Source of the DNA: Pseudomonas gozinkensis
GTDB taxonomy: Bacteria; Pseudomonadota; Gammaproteobacteria; Pseudomonadales; Pseudomonadaceae
NCBI RefSeq assembly: GCF_014863585.1
Contig: NZ_CP062253.1
Span: 5,269,001 to 5,333,000, forward strand
DNA length: 64,000 nucleotides
Direction: 5' to 3'
Shown here: positions 35,192-45,782 of the stretch, in pieces
Layout: the number at the start of each line of letters is the position of its first letter
Numbering within the stretch: position 1 is the stretch's first letter
Notes under the pieces: generated by a model
The model's input: only the letters and a program-made list of their open reading frames with translations
Told to the model about the DNA's origin: nothing
Database searches by the model: none
Position numbers and translations under genes: made by a program

Positions 35192-36573
35192 CACTTCACC
35201 TCGATGGCGGCCATCAGGCCGGTTTCCATGTGGTCGATCACGTGGCAATGGAACATCCACACCCCCGGGTTATCCGCCACCAGCGCCACTTGCGCGCGCT
35301 CGTTCTTGCCCAGCAGGTAGGTGTCGGTGAAGTACGGAATGATCTTGTGCCGGTTCGACGCAATCACCTTGAAGCTCATGCCGTGCAGGTGGATCGGGTG
35401 CTGGTACTGGGTCATATTTTTCAGTTCGAAAATATAGCTCTGGCCCAGCTTCAGGCTGGCGATCGGCCGGTCGGCGCAGGTCTTGTCGGTGATGTCCCAG
35501 GCCTTGCCGTTGATCTGCCACAGGCTCGGCGGCTTGCCGTTGTCGACATTCACCGACACCGAACCGACCCATTCGAAATTGAAGTTGAGTTTCTCGGCAT
35601 TGGCCAGGTCCGGCTCGGCCACCGGGTTAGCCGGCAGTGCTTTCGGCCAGTCGGTCGGCGCGTCATTGTTGGCCACCGAACGTAAAGTACCGAGGCGAAC
35701 CGGGCCGTTGCGCAGCGACAGTTCCTCACCGGCCGCTGGTGCCTTGATCGCCAGGCAGATGCGCATCCCCGGGCCGAGCCAGTATTCCTTGCCCAAGGGG
35801 CGCGGCTCGACCGGGTTGCCGTCCAGCGCATAGATCTGCGCTTCGACGCCGGGAATATTGATGCGATAAGTCAAGGTGTTGTCGAGGTTGAGCAGGCGCA
35901 CCCGAGTGATCTGCCCCGCCGGCAACTCGATCACCGGCGAAGGTACGCCGTTGATGGTCGACAGCCGACCCGCCGTACCGCCACGGGCCGCTTCGCGCGG
36001 AATGCTGAACTCGACGAAGTTGCCCTCGTCGTCGATGTGCCAGTTCTTCAGGCTCAGGGTCTTTTCGTACTTGAACCCGGTCGGCTCGCGCTCTTCGACG
36101 ATCAACGGCCCGACCAGCCCGCGACCGAGTTCTTCGCTGCTGCTGACGTGCGGGTGATACCAGTAGCTGCCGGCGTCCGGCACACGGAATTTGTAATCGA
36201 AGTATTCGCCCGGCAGCACCGGCAATTGCGAAACGTACGGCACGCCGTCCATCTCCAGCGGCAAGCGGATGCCGTGCCAGTGAATGGTCGTCGCGACCGG
36301 CAGATGATTGATGAAACGCACCCGCAGCCACTCACCCTGACGCACGCGCAACTCGGTGCCCGGCGCCGACGGGCCAAACGCCCAGGCCTCGGTCTTGTGC
36401 CCCGGCACCAGCTCGACGTCCAGTGGTGCAGCGATCAGCTCGTAATCATGCCCGGCGTTGGCATCGGCCACCTTGCCCAGCCAGTAACGCGTCGCACCAC
36501 CGGCTCCCGCGCCAACCACTGCCAGACCGGCCAGGCCACCGAGGATTTGTCGACGGGTAAAGGACATGGACAC
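35191..36573 (-). CDS. Multicopper oxidase with twin-arginine signal
   Basis: The protein has about 460 residues. It opens with a Tat signal (SFTRRQILGGLAGLAVVGAG), so it is folded with copper before export to the periplasm. All four copper-binding motifs are present: TIHWHG, YWYHPHVS, HPIHLHG and MFHCHVIDHMETGLM. The last holds the type 1 copper Cys. Such laccase-like enzymes oxidise Cu(I), Fe(II) or phenolics. No copper-resistance genes are adjacent, so the substrate is open. The start is either GTG 36573, which has GAGG at good spacing, or ATG 36567; the difference is two residues. Confidence 0.87.
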   Translation of the reverse strand: MSMSFTRRQILGGLAGLAVVGAGAGGATRYWLGKVADANAGHDYELIAAPLDVELVPGHKTEAWAFGPSAPGTELRVRQGEWLRVRFINHLPVATTIHWHGIRLPLEMDGVPYVSQLPVLPGEYFDYKFRVPDAGSYWYHPHVSSSEELGRGLVGPLIVEEREPTGFKYEKTLSLKNWHIDDEGNFVEFSIPREAARGGTAGRLSTINGVPSPVIELPAGQITRVRLLNLDNTLTYRINIPGVEAQIYALDGNPVEPRPLGKEYWLGPGMRICLAIKAPAAGEELSLRNGPVRLGTLRSVANNDAPTDWPKALPANPVAEPDLANAEKLNFNFEWVGSVSVNVDNGKPPSLWQINGKAWDITDKTCADRPIASLKLGQSYIFELKNMTQYQHPIHLHGMSFKVIASNRHKIIPYFTDTYLLGKNERAQVALVADNPGVWMFHCHVIDHMETGLMAAIEVK

Positions 36574-36766
36574 AACTACCTCACATATCTGCCGCGGGCC
36601 AGAGCGCCCGCAAAAGGCAAATACGATACACCTGCGCTTGCGAAACAGTAAGGGTGACGCGGCGGATGGCCGCAGATCCGATCACCTCCGGGTGGTATCT
36701 ATGTACCACACGGCCCTGCGGCGAACGGTTCATCCTCCAGCTCTCTTCTCAAGGATCAGAGAGCCA

Positions 36767-39700
36767 ATGAACCCAGCAGAAACCCGCCCACTGCCCAACG
36801 CCGCCGACAAGGCCGCCCTCACGAACATGGCCACGCAAGTCGTCACGACCTGCCCGAGCCTGAACGACACGGCCCGTCAGGTTGCCGCCGATCTGCTCGC
36901 CAGACATGCAATTACCGGTCTCGACCCCGACCACATCTATTTCCACCGATTCAGAACCGCCCAAAGCCTGTCCGTATCTTTCACCGGCTGGCAGCACTAT
37001 GGCGAAAGACCCTACGAAAGCCTGACCCTGACGCAACTGGTGATTCACCGTTTCCGCGCCACGGATCAGGACAACGCCGACCTGCTGGATCTATACGGCG
37101 GTTTTTACACCGCTGGGCCGGAAGCCGAAAACTTCGATGCAAGCAACGAAGTGCGCCTGCACGGCAACGAGGTTTTGAACGACTTCTGGAACATCAACTT
37201 CAGCGAGCGCTACCGCAACGAGCTGAACGCTTTCTGGAGCAGTCATTCCAGTGAGTTCCGCACCTTGGCCAAATGCAACTTCCTCGTCAAAGCGGTCGAA
37301 GCGCGAGAGCTCGGTCACCTGAGCGACGAAGATTTTCAGTCTGCGATCAGTGCGATCACCGGCCCGCTGAGCTGGCCTGTCAACCTGCACACCCTGCAAA
37401 GCGAATCCGAAACCGGTCATGGCCTTCGGGTCTGCACGCTGGAGATCGACGGTCATGTCGCCACGAACATCCTGCGCATCATCGACTCCAAGGGGCGGCA
37501 GATCGTTTATGTACCCGGAGACAGCGAGGCTTTCCATGTACTGGATACGCCTGCCGACCTGCACTGGTGGGCCTTGCAACAATTGAAAGAGAGCGTGCCC
37601 CGTGAACGGTTTCTCCAGCACTTCCCGCTGGCCGACCGACAATCGATGACCGAGAACATCAGCGATCTGGTCAATCGGCTGGTCAGTACCTGGAGCCACG
37701 GCGATCATCACTTGATCAATCCGAATGATCGGGTGCTGACAGGGGATGCATTCACCTGGCTTCGCAATTCCACCCGCGATGCAATGTTCGCCGAGGCTGA
37801 CCTGTCCCTGACGTCGAATGGCGATCTGCGCAAGAAATTGTGGATCGGCTATATCAGTGCCGGCCTCAAAGTCTTCGGACCGATGGCCATGGTGGGCTGG
37901 CCAATAGCACTGCCGGTGATCGGCGCCAGTCTCGCTAACATGGGATTGAACATTGACCAGGCCGTCAATGCCAAGACAGCCGAGGAGCGCAAGGCTGGCG
38001 TACTCGGGGCGATCCTCAGCGGTATCGATGCGCTGCTCAACATTGCATTTCTGAAAGGGACCGGGGCACTGGCGGAGTTCAGTGAGTCTCCCCAAGCGAT
38101 CGACGCAGGCGAATTGACTGAAGCCGGTACGGCATCGGAGCTGGAGGCGGAACATCCGAACGAAATTGTCCCGGTCCTGGAAGAATTGTCGTCAGCCCCA
38201 GCCGAAACCCCTCAGATGCCGAGGATTGCTCAGCGCTATCAATCCAACGAAGTACTGGATGGACTGACGCCGGTATCGGAGCCAGGCAAGTACCAAGGGA
38301 TCTACAGGCTGAACGCCGAGCCTTCCTGCGCCATCGTGATGAACGACACGGCTTATTACGTGCGGTACTTCACTGACTCACAAGGCGGCGGATTCTGGGC
38401 GATCGTCGACCCGGTGAAACCCAACCAGCTGATTCATGCATTGCCGGTGCGTCTGAACAGTGAAGGCGTCTGGGAGCGGATGACACAATTGGGGCTCAAG
38501 GGCGGTGGTCAATGTCTGGGCAAGCCATGCACCGTGGACGTGGCGCTGGAACTCGACGCACGTGAGCCTTTACCCGAGGAGCCGGAACAGCCCCTGGCGC
38601 AGCCCGCTCCGCGCACGCCACTGACACCAGAGCCTCAACCCTCGACATCAAACGATATCCGCCTGGTCAGGACGCCGTACGACGTCGACGCAGCCAGTCA
38701 ACAGGAACTGAAGCGCTGGGCAATGCAACTGCGCGAAACGCATATACAGCTGCAGATCGGGCCTGATGGCGGGCTGATCGCACTGGATCGATATGCGATT
38801 AACTTCGCCAACAAGGCCCGGACCCTCCTGATGTCCGCGCGACGTTTTTACCACCATCTTTCATGGGCAAACCTGCCTCCACGCCCTCCGATTCCTGCTG
38901 TTACCGCCTCAACGACCTTCGCAGATTTTGCTGCGCAGGCACTCGAAGAAGCGCCAGGGCTGGTCATCGGCGAAACCCCGGGGCGCATCACCAGTATGCG
39001 ACTGATGATTCAAAACATGCCCTCTCTGGCGCGCCAAGGGGTCAAGACCCTCTATGTGCGCCGGCTGCTCAGTGACTTCGCCCAGGCAGACCTGAACAAC
39101 TACTTCAAGACCGGCGTCATGTCCGATGACCTGGAACAGTACCTGAGTCGCCTCGGCACCGATCCCGCACAGCAATTCGATGAACTGGCGCTGGTGAAAA
39201 GCGCCAGGCAGAACGGCATTCGGGTCCAGGCCACCGACTGCGCGGCGATGTATAGAAAACCCGTTTCGCTCACACGACCTGAAGAACAGATCGCGACCAA
39301 CCACCTCACCGCCGACATCATGTTCATGGACAGATCCCTGAATGACGTCGGTAAATGGGTGGTGCTGACCGGGGTGGAAAACACCAACACATTCAGAGGT
39401 TTTACCGGTATCAGCGAACTGGAAGGTGGCATCGGGGTGCGGATTGAAGAGGTGGAGCCGGGACAAGGCGAGCGCCTGATGACGGACACGGGCATCGATA
39501 TCGAACGAGGACCACACTCACAGACAGCAATGATGCGCGGAAACTTCGACACCCAGAACGCCGATGTACTTCTGCAAATGGAAGCTTCGCCGGTGAGCCG
39601 GAGCGAGTTGCAAATACACCGCCTGCTTTACCGCGCAGGCATGTATATTTTCGAGCGCTCCCAGGGTGCCTACCGTTTGTTTCACCGCAGCGTGAATGGA

Positions 39701-39862
39701 GACATCGTGCAAACCCCGGTCCAGACCTACGCCGATGGACGCTATTACATTGATCGCCCCTCCTGGGGTTCGATCCATCGCATTCCTTACGACAACCTTG
39801 AACAGCTATCCGCTGCGCTGAAACAAATGGGCCTGCAACTTCAGAGTCGCCTTCCGGGTTGA
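36767..39862 (+). CDS. Large dermonecrotic-type toxin with Tiki/EreA-like domain
   Basis: The protein has 1031 residues and no signal peptide. I chose ATG 36767; the longer frame from 36566 runs through the divergent promoter region. The N-terminal ~330 residues resemble the dermonecrotic toxin/DUF6543 region, also seen in the NEL protein at 2237. Residues ~358-433 are hydrophobic and could insert in a membrane. Residues ~725-900 resemble the Tiki/EreA-like effector domain of membrane-targeted toxins (VIGETPGRITSMRLMIQNM…LARQGVKTLYVRRLL…DFAQADLNNYF…IRVQATDC). Where relatives carry GExH and an acidic residue after LY, this one has GETP (Glu736, Pro738) and Arg765-Arg766, so activity may be altered or lost. 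Domain calls rest on memory of the family. Confidence 0.68.
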   Translation: MNPAETRPLPNAADKAALTNMATQVVTTCPSLNDTARQVAADLLARHAITGLDPDHIYFHRFRTAQSLSVSFTGWQHYGERPYESLTLTQLVIHRFRATDQDNADLLDLYGGFYTAGPEAENFDASNEVRLHGNEVLNDFWNINFSERYRNELNAFWSSHSSEFRTLAKCNFLVKAVEARELGHLSDEDFQSAISAITGPLSWPVNLHTLQSESETGHGLRVCTLEIDGHVATNILRIIDSKGRQIVYVPGDSEAFHVLDTPADLHWWALQQLKESVPRERFLQHFPLADRQSMTENISDLVNRLVSTWSHGDHHLINPNDRVLTGDAFTWLRNSTRDAMFAEADLSLTSNGDLRKKLWIGYISAGLKVFGPMAMVGWPIALPVIGASLANMGLNIDQAVNAKTAEERKAGVLGAILSGIDALLNIAFLKGTGALAEFSESPQAIDAGELTEAGTASELEAEHPNEIVPVLEELSSAPAETPQMPRIAQRYQSNEVLDGLTPVSEPGKYQGIYRLNAEPSCAIVMNDTAYYVRYFTDSQGGGFWAIVDPVKPNQLIHALPVRLNSEGVWERMTQLGLKGGGQCLGKPCTVDVALELDAREPLPEEPEQPLAQPAPRTPLTPEPQPSTSNDIRLVRTPYDVDAASQQELKRWAMQLRETHIQLQIGPDGGLIALDRYAINFANKARTLLMSARRFYHHLSWANLPPRPPIPAVTASTTFADFAAQALEEAPGLVIGETPGRITSMRLMIQNMPSLARQGVKTLYVRRLLSDFAQADLNNYFKTGVMSDDLEQYLSRLGTDPAQQFDELALVKSARQNGIRVQATDCAAMYRKPVSLTRPEEQIATNHLTADIMFMDRSLNDVGKWVVLTGVENTNTFRGFTGISELEGGIGVRIEEVEPGQGERLMTDTGIDIERGPHSQTAMMRGNFDTQNADVLLQMEASPVSRSELQIHRLLYRAGMYIFERSQGAYRLFHRSVNGDIVQTPVQTYADGRYYIDRPSWGSIHRIPYDNLEQLSAALKQMGLQLQSRLPG

Positions 39863-39976
39863 TCGAGCGCCGTGGCAATAGATTTCAAGACACGGGCCAG
39901 GTCTCATTCGGCCTGCCCGGGTACATACACCACGGCCTGATTGGTGGAGACTCTCGGCACTTTCCGCCCAGAAACA

Positions 39977-40009
39977 AAAATGCCAGTCAGATTAACTGAC
40001 TGGCATTTT
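39977..40009. terminator. Bidirectional terminator between toxin gene and guaA
   Basis: A 14-bp stem AAAATGCCAGTCAG / CTGACTGGCATTTT with loop ATTAA gives a T-run on both strands between convergent genes. Confidence 0.85.
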
Positions 40010-40070
40010 CTATAACCCCTTTTGCGCCTCTGCGAATTCAACCTCGAATTCTAGAAGGCGCGGCGCGGGA

Positions 40071-41648
40071 TCACTCCCACTCAATGGTCGCCGGCGGCTT
40101 GCTCGACACGTCGTAAGTAACGCGGGAGATGCCTTCGATTTCATTGATGATGCGGCCGGAGACGGTTTCCAGCAGCTCGTAAGGCAGGTGTGCCCAACGT
40201 GCGGTCATGAAATCGATGGTTTCCACGGCACGCAGGGCCACGACCCATGCGTAACGGCGGCCGTCGCCGACCACACCAACCGATTTCACTGGCTGGAACA
40301 CTACAAAGGCCTGGCTGACCTTGTGATACCAGTCGGCCTTGCGCAGTTCTTCGATGAAGATGTGGTCGGCGCGACGCAGCAGGTCGGCGTATTCCTTCTT
40401 CACTTCGCCGAGGATCCGCACGCCCAGGCCCGGACCCGGGAACGGGTGGCGGTAGACCATGTCGTACGGCAGGCCCAGTTCCAGGCCCAGACGACGGACT
40501 TCGTCCTTGAACAGTTCGCGCAGTGGCTCGACCAGTTTCAGGTTCATCTCTTCCGGCAGGCCGCCCACGTTGTGGTGCGACTTGATCACGTGGGCCTTGC
40601 CGCTTTTCGCGCCAGCCGACTCGATCACGTCCGGGTAGATGGTGCCCTGAGCCAGGTACTTGATGTTGTCCAGCTTGCAGGATTCGGCATCGAACACGTC
40701 GATGAAGGTACGACCGATGATCTTGCGCTTCTTCTCTGGATCGGCTTCGCCGGCCAGGTTGTTCAGGAACTGGTCTTCAGCGTTGGCGCGGATCACCTTG
40801 ACGCCCATGTTCTCGGCGAACATGGCCATGACCTGCTCGCCTTCGTGCAGACGCAGCAGGCCGTTGTCGACGAATACGCAAGTCAGCTGATCGCCGATGG
40901 CCTTGTGCAGCAACGCCGCAACCACCGAGGAGTCCACACCGCCGGACAGACCCAGCAGCACGTTGTCGGTACCGACCTGTGCGCGGATGTTGGCGATGGC
41001 GTCTTCGGCGATCTTCGACGGCGTCCACAGGGCTTCACAGCCGCAGATGTCGAGAACGAAGCGCGACAGGATGCGACCGCCCTGCTTGGTGTGGGTCACT
41101 TCCGGGTGGAACTGCACGCCGTAGTAAGCACGCTCGTCGTTGAACATGCCGGCGATCGGGCAGCTCGGGGTGCTGGCCAGGATGTGGAAGTCTTCCGGCA
41201 TCTTGGTGACCTTGTCACCGTGGCTCATCCATACGTCGAGGCCGAACAGGCCGTCGGCGTCGATGTGGTCTTCGATGCCGTCGAGCAGGCGGCTCTTGCC
41301 GACCACATCAACGCGGGCATAACCGAACTCACGCAGCTCGGAGCCTTCAACCTTGCCGCCCAATTGCTCGGCCATGGTCTGCATGCCGTAGCAGATACCG
41401 AAGACCGGTACGCCCAGGTCGAACACCGCTTGCGGGCAGCGCGGGCTGTTGGCTTCGTGCACGGACTCGGGACCGCCGGCGAGGATCACGCCTTTTGGCG
41501 CAAATTCGCGGATCGCATCTTCGTCCATGTCGAACGGGTGCAATTCGCAGTACACACCGATCTCGCGCACGCGGCGGGCGATCAGTTGGGTGTATTGCGA
41601 ACCGAAGTCGAGGATCAGGATGCGGTGAGCGTGAATGTCGAGGGCCAT
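40071..41648 (-). CDS. guaA: GMP synthase (glutamine-hydrolysing)
   Basis: This 525-residue enzyme converts XMP to GMP. The N-terminal class I glutamine amidotransferase domain has the nucleophile in [17 protein letters not shown] and the His-Glu pair in [10 protein letters not shown]. The PP-loop ATP pyrophosphatase domain has [16 protein letters not shown]. The C-terminal dimerisation domain ends [13 protein letters not shown]. It is downstream of guaB, with a 99-bp gap. Confidence 0.97.
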   Translation of the reverse strand: MALDIHAHRILILDFGSQYTQLIARRVREIGVYCELHPFDMDEDAIREFAPKGVILAGGPESVHEANSPRCPQAVFDLGVPVFGICYGMQTMAEQLGGKVEGSELREFGYARVDVVGKSRLLDGIEDHIDADGLFGLDVWMSHGDKVTKMPEDFHILASTPSCPIAGMFNDERAYYGVQFHPEVTHTKQGGRILSRFVLDICGCEALWTPSKIAEDAIANIRAQVGTDNVLLGLSGGVDSSVVAALLHKAIGDQLTCVFVDNGLLRLHEGEQVMAMFAENMGVKVIRANAEDQFLNNLAGEADPEKKRKIIGRTFIDVFDAESCKLDNIKYLAQGTIYPDVIESAGAKSGKAHVIKSHHNVGGLPEEMNLKLVEPLRELFKDEVRRLGLELGLPYDMVYRHPFPGPGLGVRILGEVKKEYADLLRRADHIFIEELRKADWYHKVSQAFVVFQPVKSVGVVGDGRRYAWVVALRAVETIDFMTARWAHLPYELLETVSGRIINEIEGISRVTYDVSSKPPATIEWE

Positions 41649-41747
41649 GATTCAGTCTCGTCTAAGTAATTCAGAAACAGTCTTGATTCAGAAACGACTC
41701 GGGGCTGAATAAAACAGCCCCGGTCATTTAACGTTTTGCTTGAAGCC

Positions 41748-43295
<1,548 letters not shown>

Positions 43296-43332
43296 TTATA
43301 TCAATGTTGCTGATGTACGGGAAAAACGCCCC

Positions 43333-43881
43333 TTACAACTCGACCTTGACCCAGCTCACCGGCTGATCCAGCCAGTCGGCGAATTCGTCGATAAAACTCT
43401 GCTTGAAGCCCGCCTCCAGCCAGTTGTTGAAGATGAAACCAAGGTTGGAAAAACCGCATTCCTGCAAATACAGAAAACCGTTGATGTCGTCTTCATGTCC
43501 GCATTCTGGGCAAGTGAAGTTGTCGGTGCGACCCGGCATCCAGTCTTCCAGGCTTTCGAACAGCGCTTCGCCGACTTCCTGACGGCATTCGGCACAGCCG
43601 GCTTCTTCGAGAAAACCCTTGGCCGGGGTGTAGATACAGCGCTTGGTGATGACCTCCAGCCCATTGATCGGCTCACCAAACGGCAGCGCCTCGGGATGCA
43701 GCACCACCGCGCGGGCACCATCGGCGATAGCATAGGCCATGCGGTTGCCGGTACGTCCGCAGGTGCTCAGCTCTTCCTTGACGATGTTCTTGCGCACCAG
43801 CCAGCGCAGGATCGCCCGGGCCCGGGGCTCGTGCACCGGCAGGTTGGAGATTTTCGGGACGATGATGCTTTGGGAATTCAT
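43333..43881 (-). CDS. Conserved Pseudomonas protein with two CxxC pairs
   Basis: This 182-residue protein appears cytosolic. Two cysteine pairs, CAEC (near residue 96) and CPEC (near 125), could bind zinc as a ribbon. The N-terminal ~60 residues are helical and contain CGRTGNRMAYAIADGARAV. Homologues are sometimes labelled as a sugar ABC transporter ATPase, but no Walker A or B motif is present, so I reject that label. It sits upstream of guaBA on the same strand, with its own gap. Function unknown. Confidence 0.7.
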   Translation of the reverse strand: MNSQSIIVPKISNLPVHEPRARAILRWLVRKNIVKEELSTCGRTGNRMAYAIADGARAVVLHPEALPFGEPINGLEVITKRCIYTPAKGFLEEAGCAECRQEVGEALFESLEDWMPGRTDNFTCPECGHEDDINGFLYLQECGFSNLGFIFNNWLEAGFKQSFIDEFADWLDQPVSWVKVEL

Positions 43882-43910
43882 GGAAAGTCCTGCGGCGTGG
43901 CTTCTGACGC

Positions 43911-43974
43911 TTTCGCGAGCAAGCTCGCTCCCACCCTGGATACATAACCCTGTGGGAGCGAGCTTGCTCGCGAA
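43911..43974. repeat. REP pair, variant type
   Basis: Opposed units TTCGCGAGCAAGCTCGCTCC (43911) and TGTGGGAGCGAGCTTGCTCG (43951). This is a different REP sequence class from those at 30846 and 34587. Confidence 0.82.
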
Positions 43975-44016
43975 GAGGCCCTAAAGGCCGGCAGCTTAAT
44001 CCCTGAGACAATCAGG

Positions 44017-44784
44017 TCAAGTGCTTAAATAGCGGCCGATCAGCGCAATCCCGCTCGCCAGCACCAGCCAGGTCACCAGCCGCACGAAGGCCTCGCGGGA
44101 CAGGCGCATGGTCAACCGCCGCCCCACCCACAAGCCCAGCGCCATCGCCGGCAACAGGCACAGCGCAAGCATCAACAAGGGTAGCTCGGCATACACCCCG
44201 GCGATGGCGAACAGGCTCAAACGCACCACCGTGCTGCAACTGATCAGCGCACTTTGCGTGGCCCGCGCCGCGTCCTTGGGCAGTCGGCTGTTGAGGTAGA
44301 TCGCATAAAGAAAGCCGCCACTGCCGAACAACGCCCCGAACAGTCCACCCACCGTGCCCATCGGCAACGCCCACCCGGCGGACAACTGCGCCGGCCGAAC
44401 CTTGATCCACAAGCTGTAGATCGCATAGGCACTGATGAACAATCCCATCAACAGCAGCAAAAGATCGGACTTGAGATTGAGCAGGAAAATTACCCCCAGC
44501 GTGCACCCGACCGCCATGCACGGCAGCAGCCGCAGCAATTCCGGTTTCGCCACATCCCTCCGAGATGGCAGCAGGTTGCCGAACGCCGCGACGAAATCCA
44601 GCAACACCAGCAACGGCACGATCTTCGACAGCGGCATGAACAGGATCAGAACCGGCCCCGCCACAAGCGCCGTTCCGAAACCCGCAATCCCGAACACGAT
44701 GTAGGCCAGGGCGATGGCCAGTCCGATCACCACCCAGCCCTGCGCGCCCCACGACCATTCGCTCAACAATCCCGCCACGCTCAT
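44017..44784 (-). CDS. TauE/SafE-family sulfite/anion exporter
   Basis: This 255-residue inner-membrane protein has about eight hydrophobic helices in two halves. Signatures are AYIVFGIAGFGTALVAGPVLILFMPLSKIVPLLVLLDF in the first half and GTVGGLFGALFGSGGFLYAIYLNSRL in the second. Members export sulfite, sulfoacetate or similar organic anions. The substrate is unknown here. The gene is divergent from a LysR regulator 100 bp away, which probably controls it. Confidence 0.8.
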   Translation of the reverse strand: MSVAGLLSEWSWGAQGWVVIGLAIALAYIVFGIAGFGTALVAGPVLILFMPLSKIVPLLVLLDFVAAFGNLLPSRRDVAKPELLRLLPCMAVGCTLGVIFLLNLKSDLLLLLMGLFISAYAIYSLWIKVRPAQLSAGWALPMGTVGGLFGALFGSGGFLYAIYLNSRLPKDAARATQSALISCSTVVRLSLFAIAGVYAELPLLMLALCLLPAMALGLWVGRRLTMRLSREAFVRLVTWLVLASGIALIGRYLST

Positions 44785-44884
44785 CCATTCGCTTCCTTTA
44801 TTAGCCTGCGATGACTTTAGCCAGCGCCGAGGGTTGCGACTAATATCATCGAAACCGCCAAGCCATCTCGAAAAGGCATGCCTC

Positions 44885-45772
44885 GTGCTTTCAACCCGTC
44901 AATTGCGCTACTTCGTGGAAATCGCCGAGAGCGGCAGCTTCAGTGCTGCGGCCGAACGCTTGTTCATCGCCCAATCAGCGCTGAGCCGGCAGATCAAGGA
45001 CATGGAAGCCCGCCTGCAAACGCCGCTGTTCGAACGTACCGCGCGCCAGCCCCGGCTCACCGCCGCTGGCGAAGCGCTCCTGCCCCGGGCGAGAAACCTG
45101 CTCAACGAACTGAACAAGGCCAGCACCCTGGCCACGGAAATCGGCCAGGGCCAGCGTGGCACCTTGCGCGTGTGTCACTCCAGCACCGTACCGATCAGTG
45201 GCCGACTGCTGCGCGACATGAGCCTCTATCTGGAGCAACAGCCCGGGGTTTCGCTGGACATCGGCACGCTCTCCTCGGAAGCACAACTTGAAGAGCTGGC
45301 CGAGGGCCGCCTCGATATCGGCCTTCTGCGCCTGCCAGTTCTGCGCCAGCGCGAGGGTGTTCAGGTTGTGCCGCTCTACACTGAGCGCTTGCTGCTTGCC
45401 GTACCGGCGAATCATCGACTGGCGTCGGCGAAGGCGGTCGATCTGGCGCAATTGAAGGACGAAGCGTTCATCTCCATCCCGCACCCGCAGCGCGGCGGGC
45501 TGAGTTATTTGTGCGCCGACCTGTGCATGCGTCACGGCTTCTTCCCCCAGGCTGCACGGGTGATGTCACGCAAGACCACGCAATTGCAGTTGATCCAGGC
45601 CGGGTTCGGCATCGCGCTGCTGCCGGAATCGATGCAGGACATCGCGCCCGCCGGTGTGAGATTTCTGCCGCTGACCGGCGATTGCCAGAGCACCGTCGCC
45701 CTCGCATCTCGGCAAAATCCCACACCTCTGGTGCAACACTTCCTCCAGACATTCACCGGCGAATGCCTTTAA
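44885..45772 (+). CDS. LysR-family transcriptional regulator
   Basis: The protein has 295 residues. The GTG at 44885 is preceded by AAAAGG at 8 bases and begins with STRQLRYFVEIAESGSFSAAAERLFIAQSALSRQIKDMEARL, the LysR winged helix. The upstream in-frame start at 44714 would overlap the divergent transporter gene and is rejected. The C-terminal ligand-binding domain is complete. Divergence from the TauE-like exporter suggests it activates that gene in response to its substrate. Confidence 0.85.
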   Translation: MLSTRQLRYFVEIAESGSFSAAAERLFIAQSALSRQIKDMEARLQTPLFERTARQPRLTAAGEALLPRARNLLNELNKASTLATEIGQGQRGTLRVCHSSTVPISGRLLRDMSLYLEQQPGVSLDIGTLSSEAQLEELAEGRLDIGLLRLPVLRQREGVQVVPLYTERLLLAVPANHRLASAKAVDLAQLKDEAFISIPHPQRGGLSYLCADLCMRHGFFPQAARVMSRKTTQLQLIQAGFGIALLPESMQDIAPAGVRFLPLTGDCQSTVALASRQNPTPLVQHFLQTFTGECL

Positions 45773-45782
45773 ACTGCGCCCC

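Noticed and set aside
36692..36709. GTGGTA-N6-TACCAC inverted repeat before the toxin gene
   Set aside because: A short stem without a second copy or known regulator. Too weak to call an operator.
44714..44884. N-terminal extension of the LysR regulator
   Set aside because: The extension overlaps the divergent TauE gene and is unlike LysR proteins. GTG 44885 has a good Shine-Dalgarno and the canonical start.
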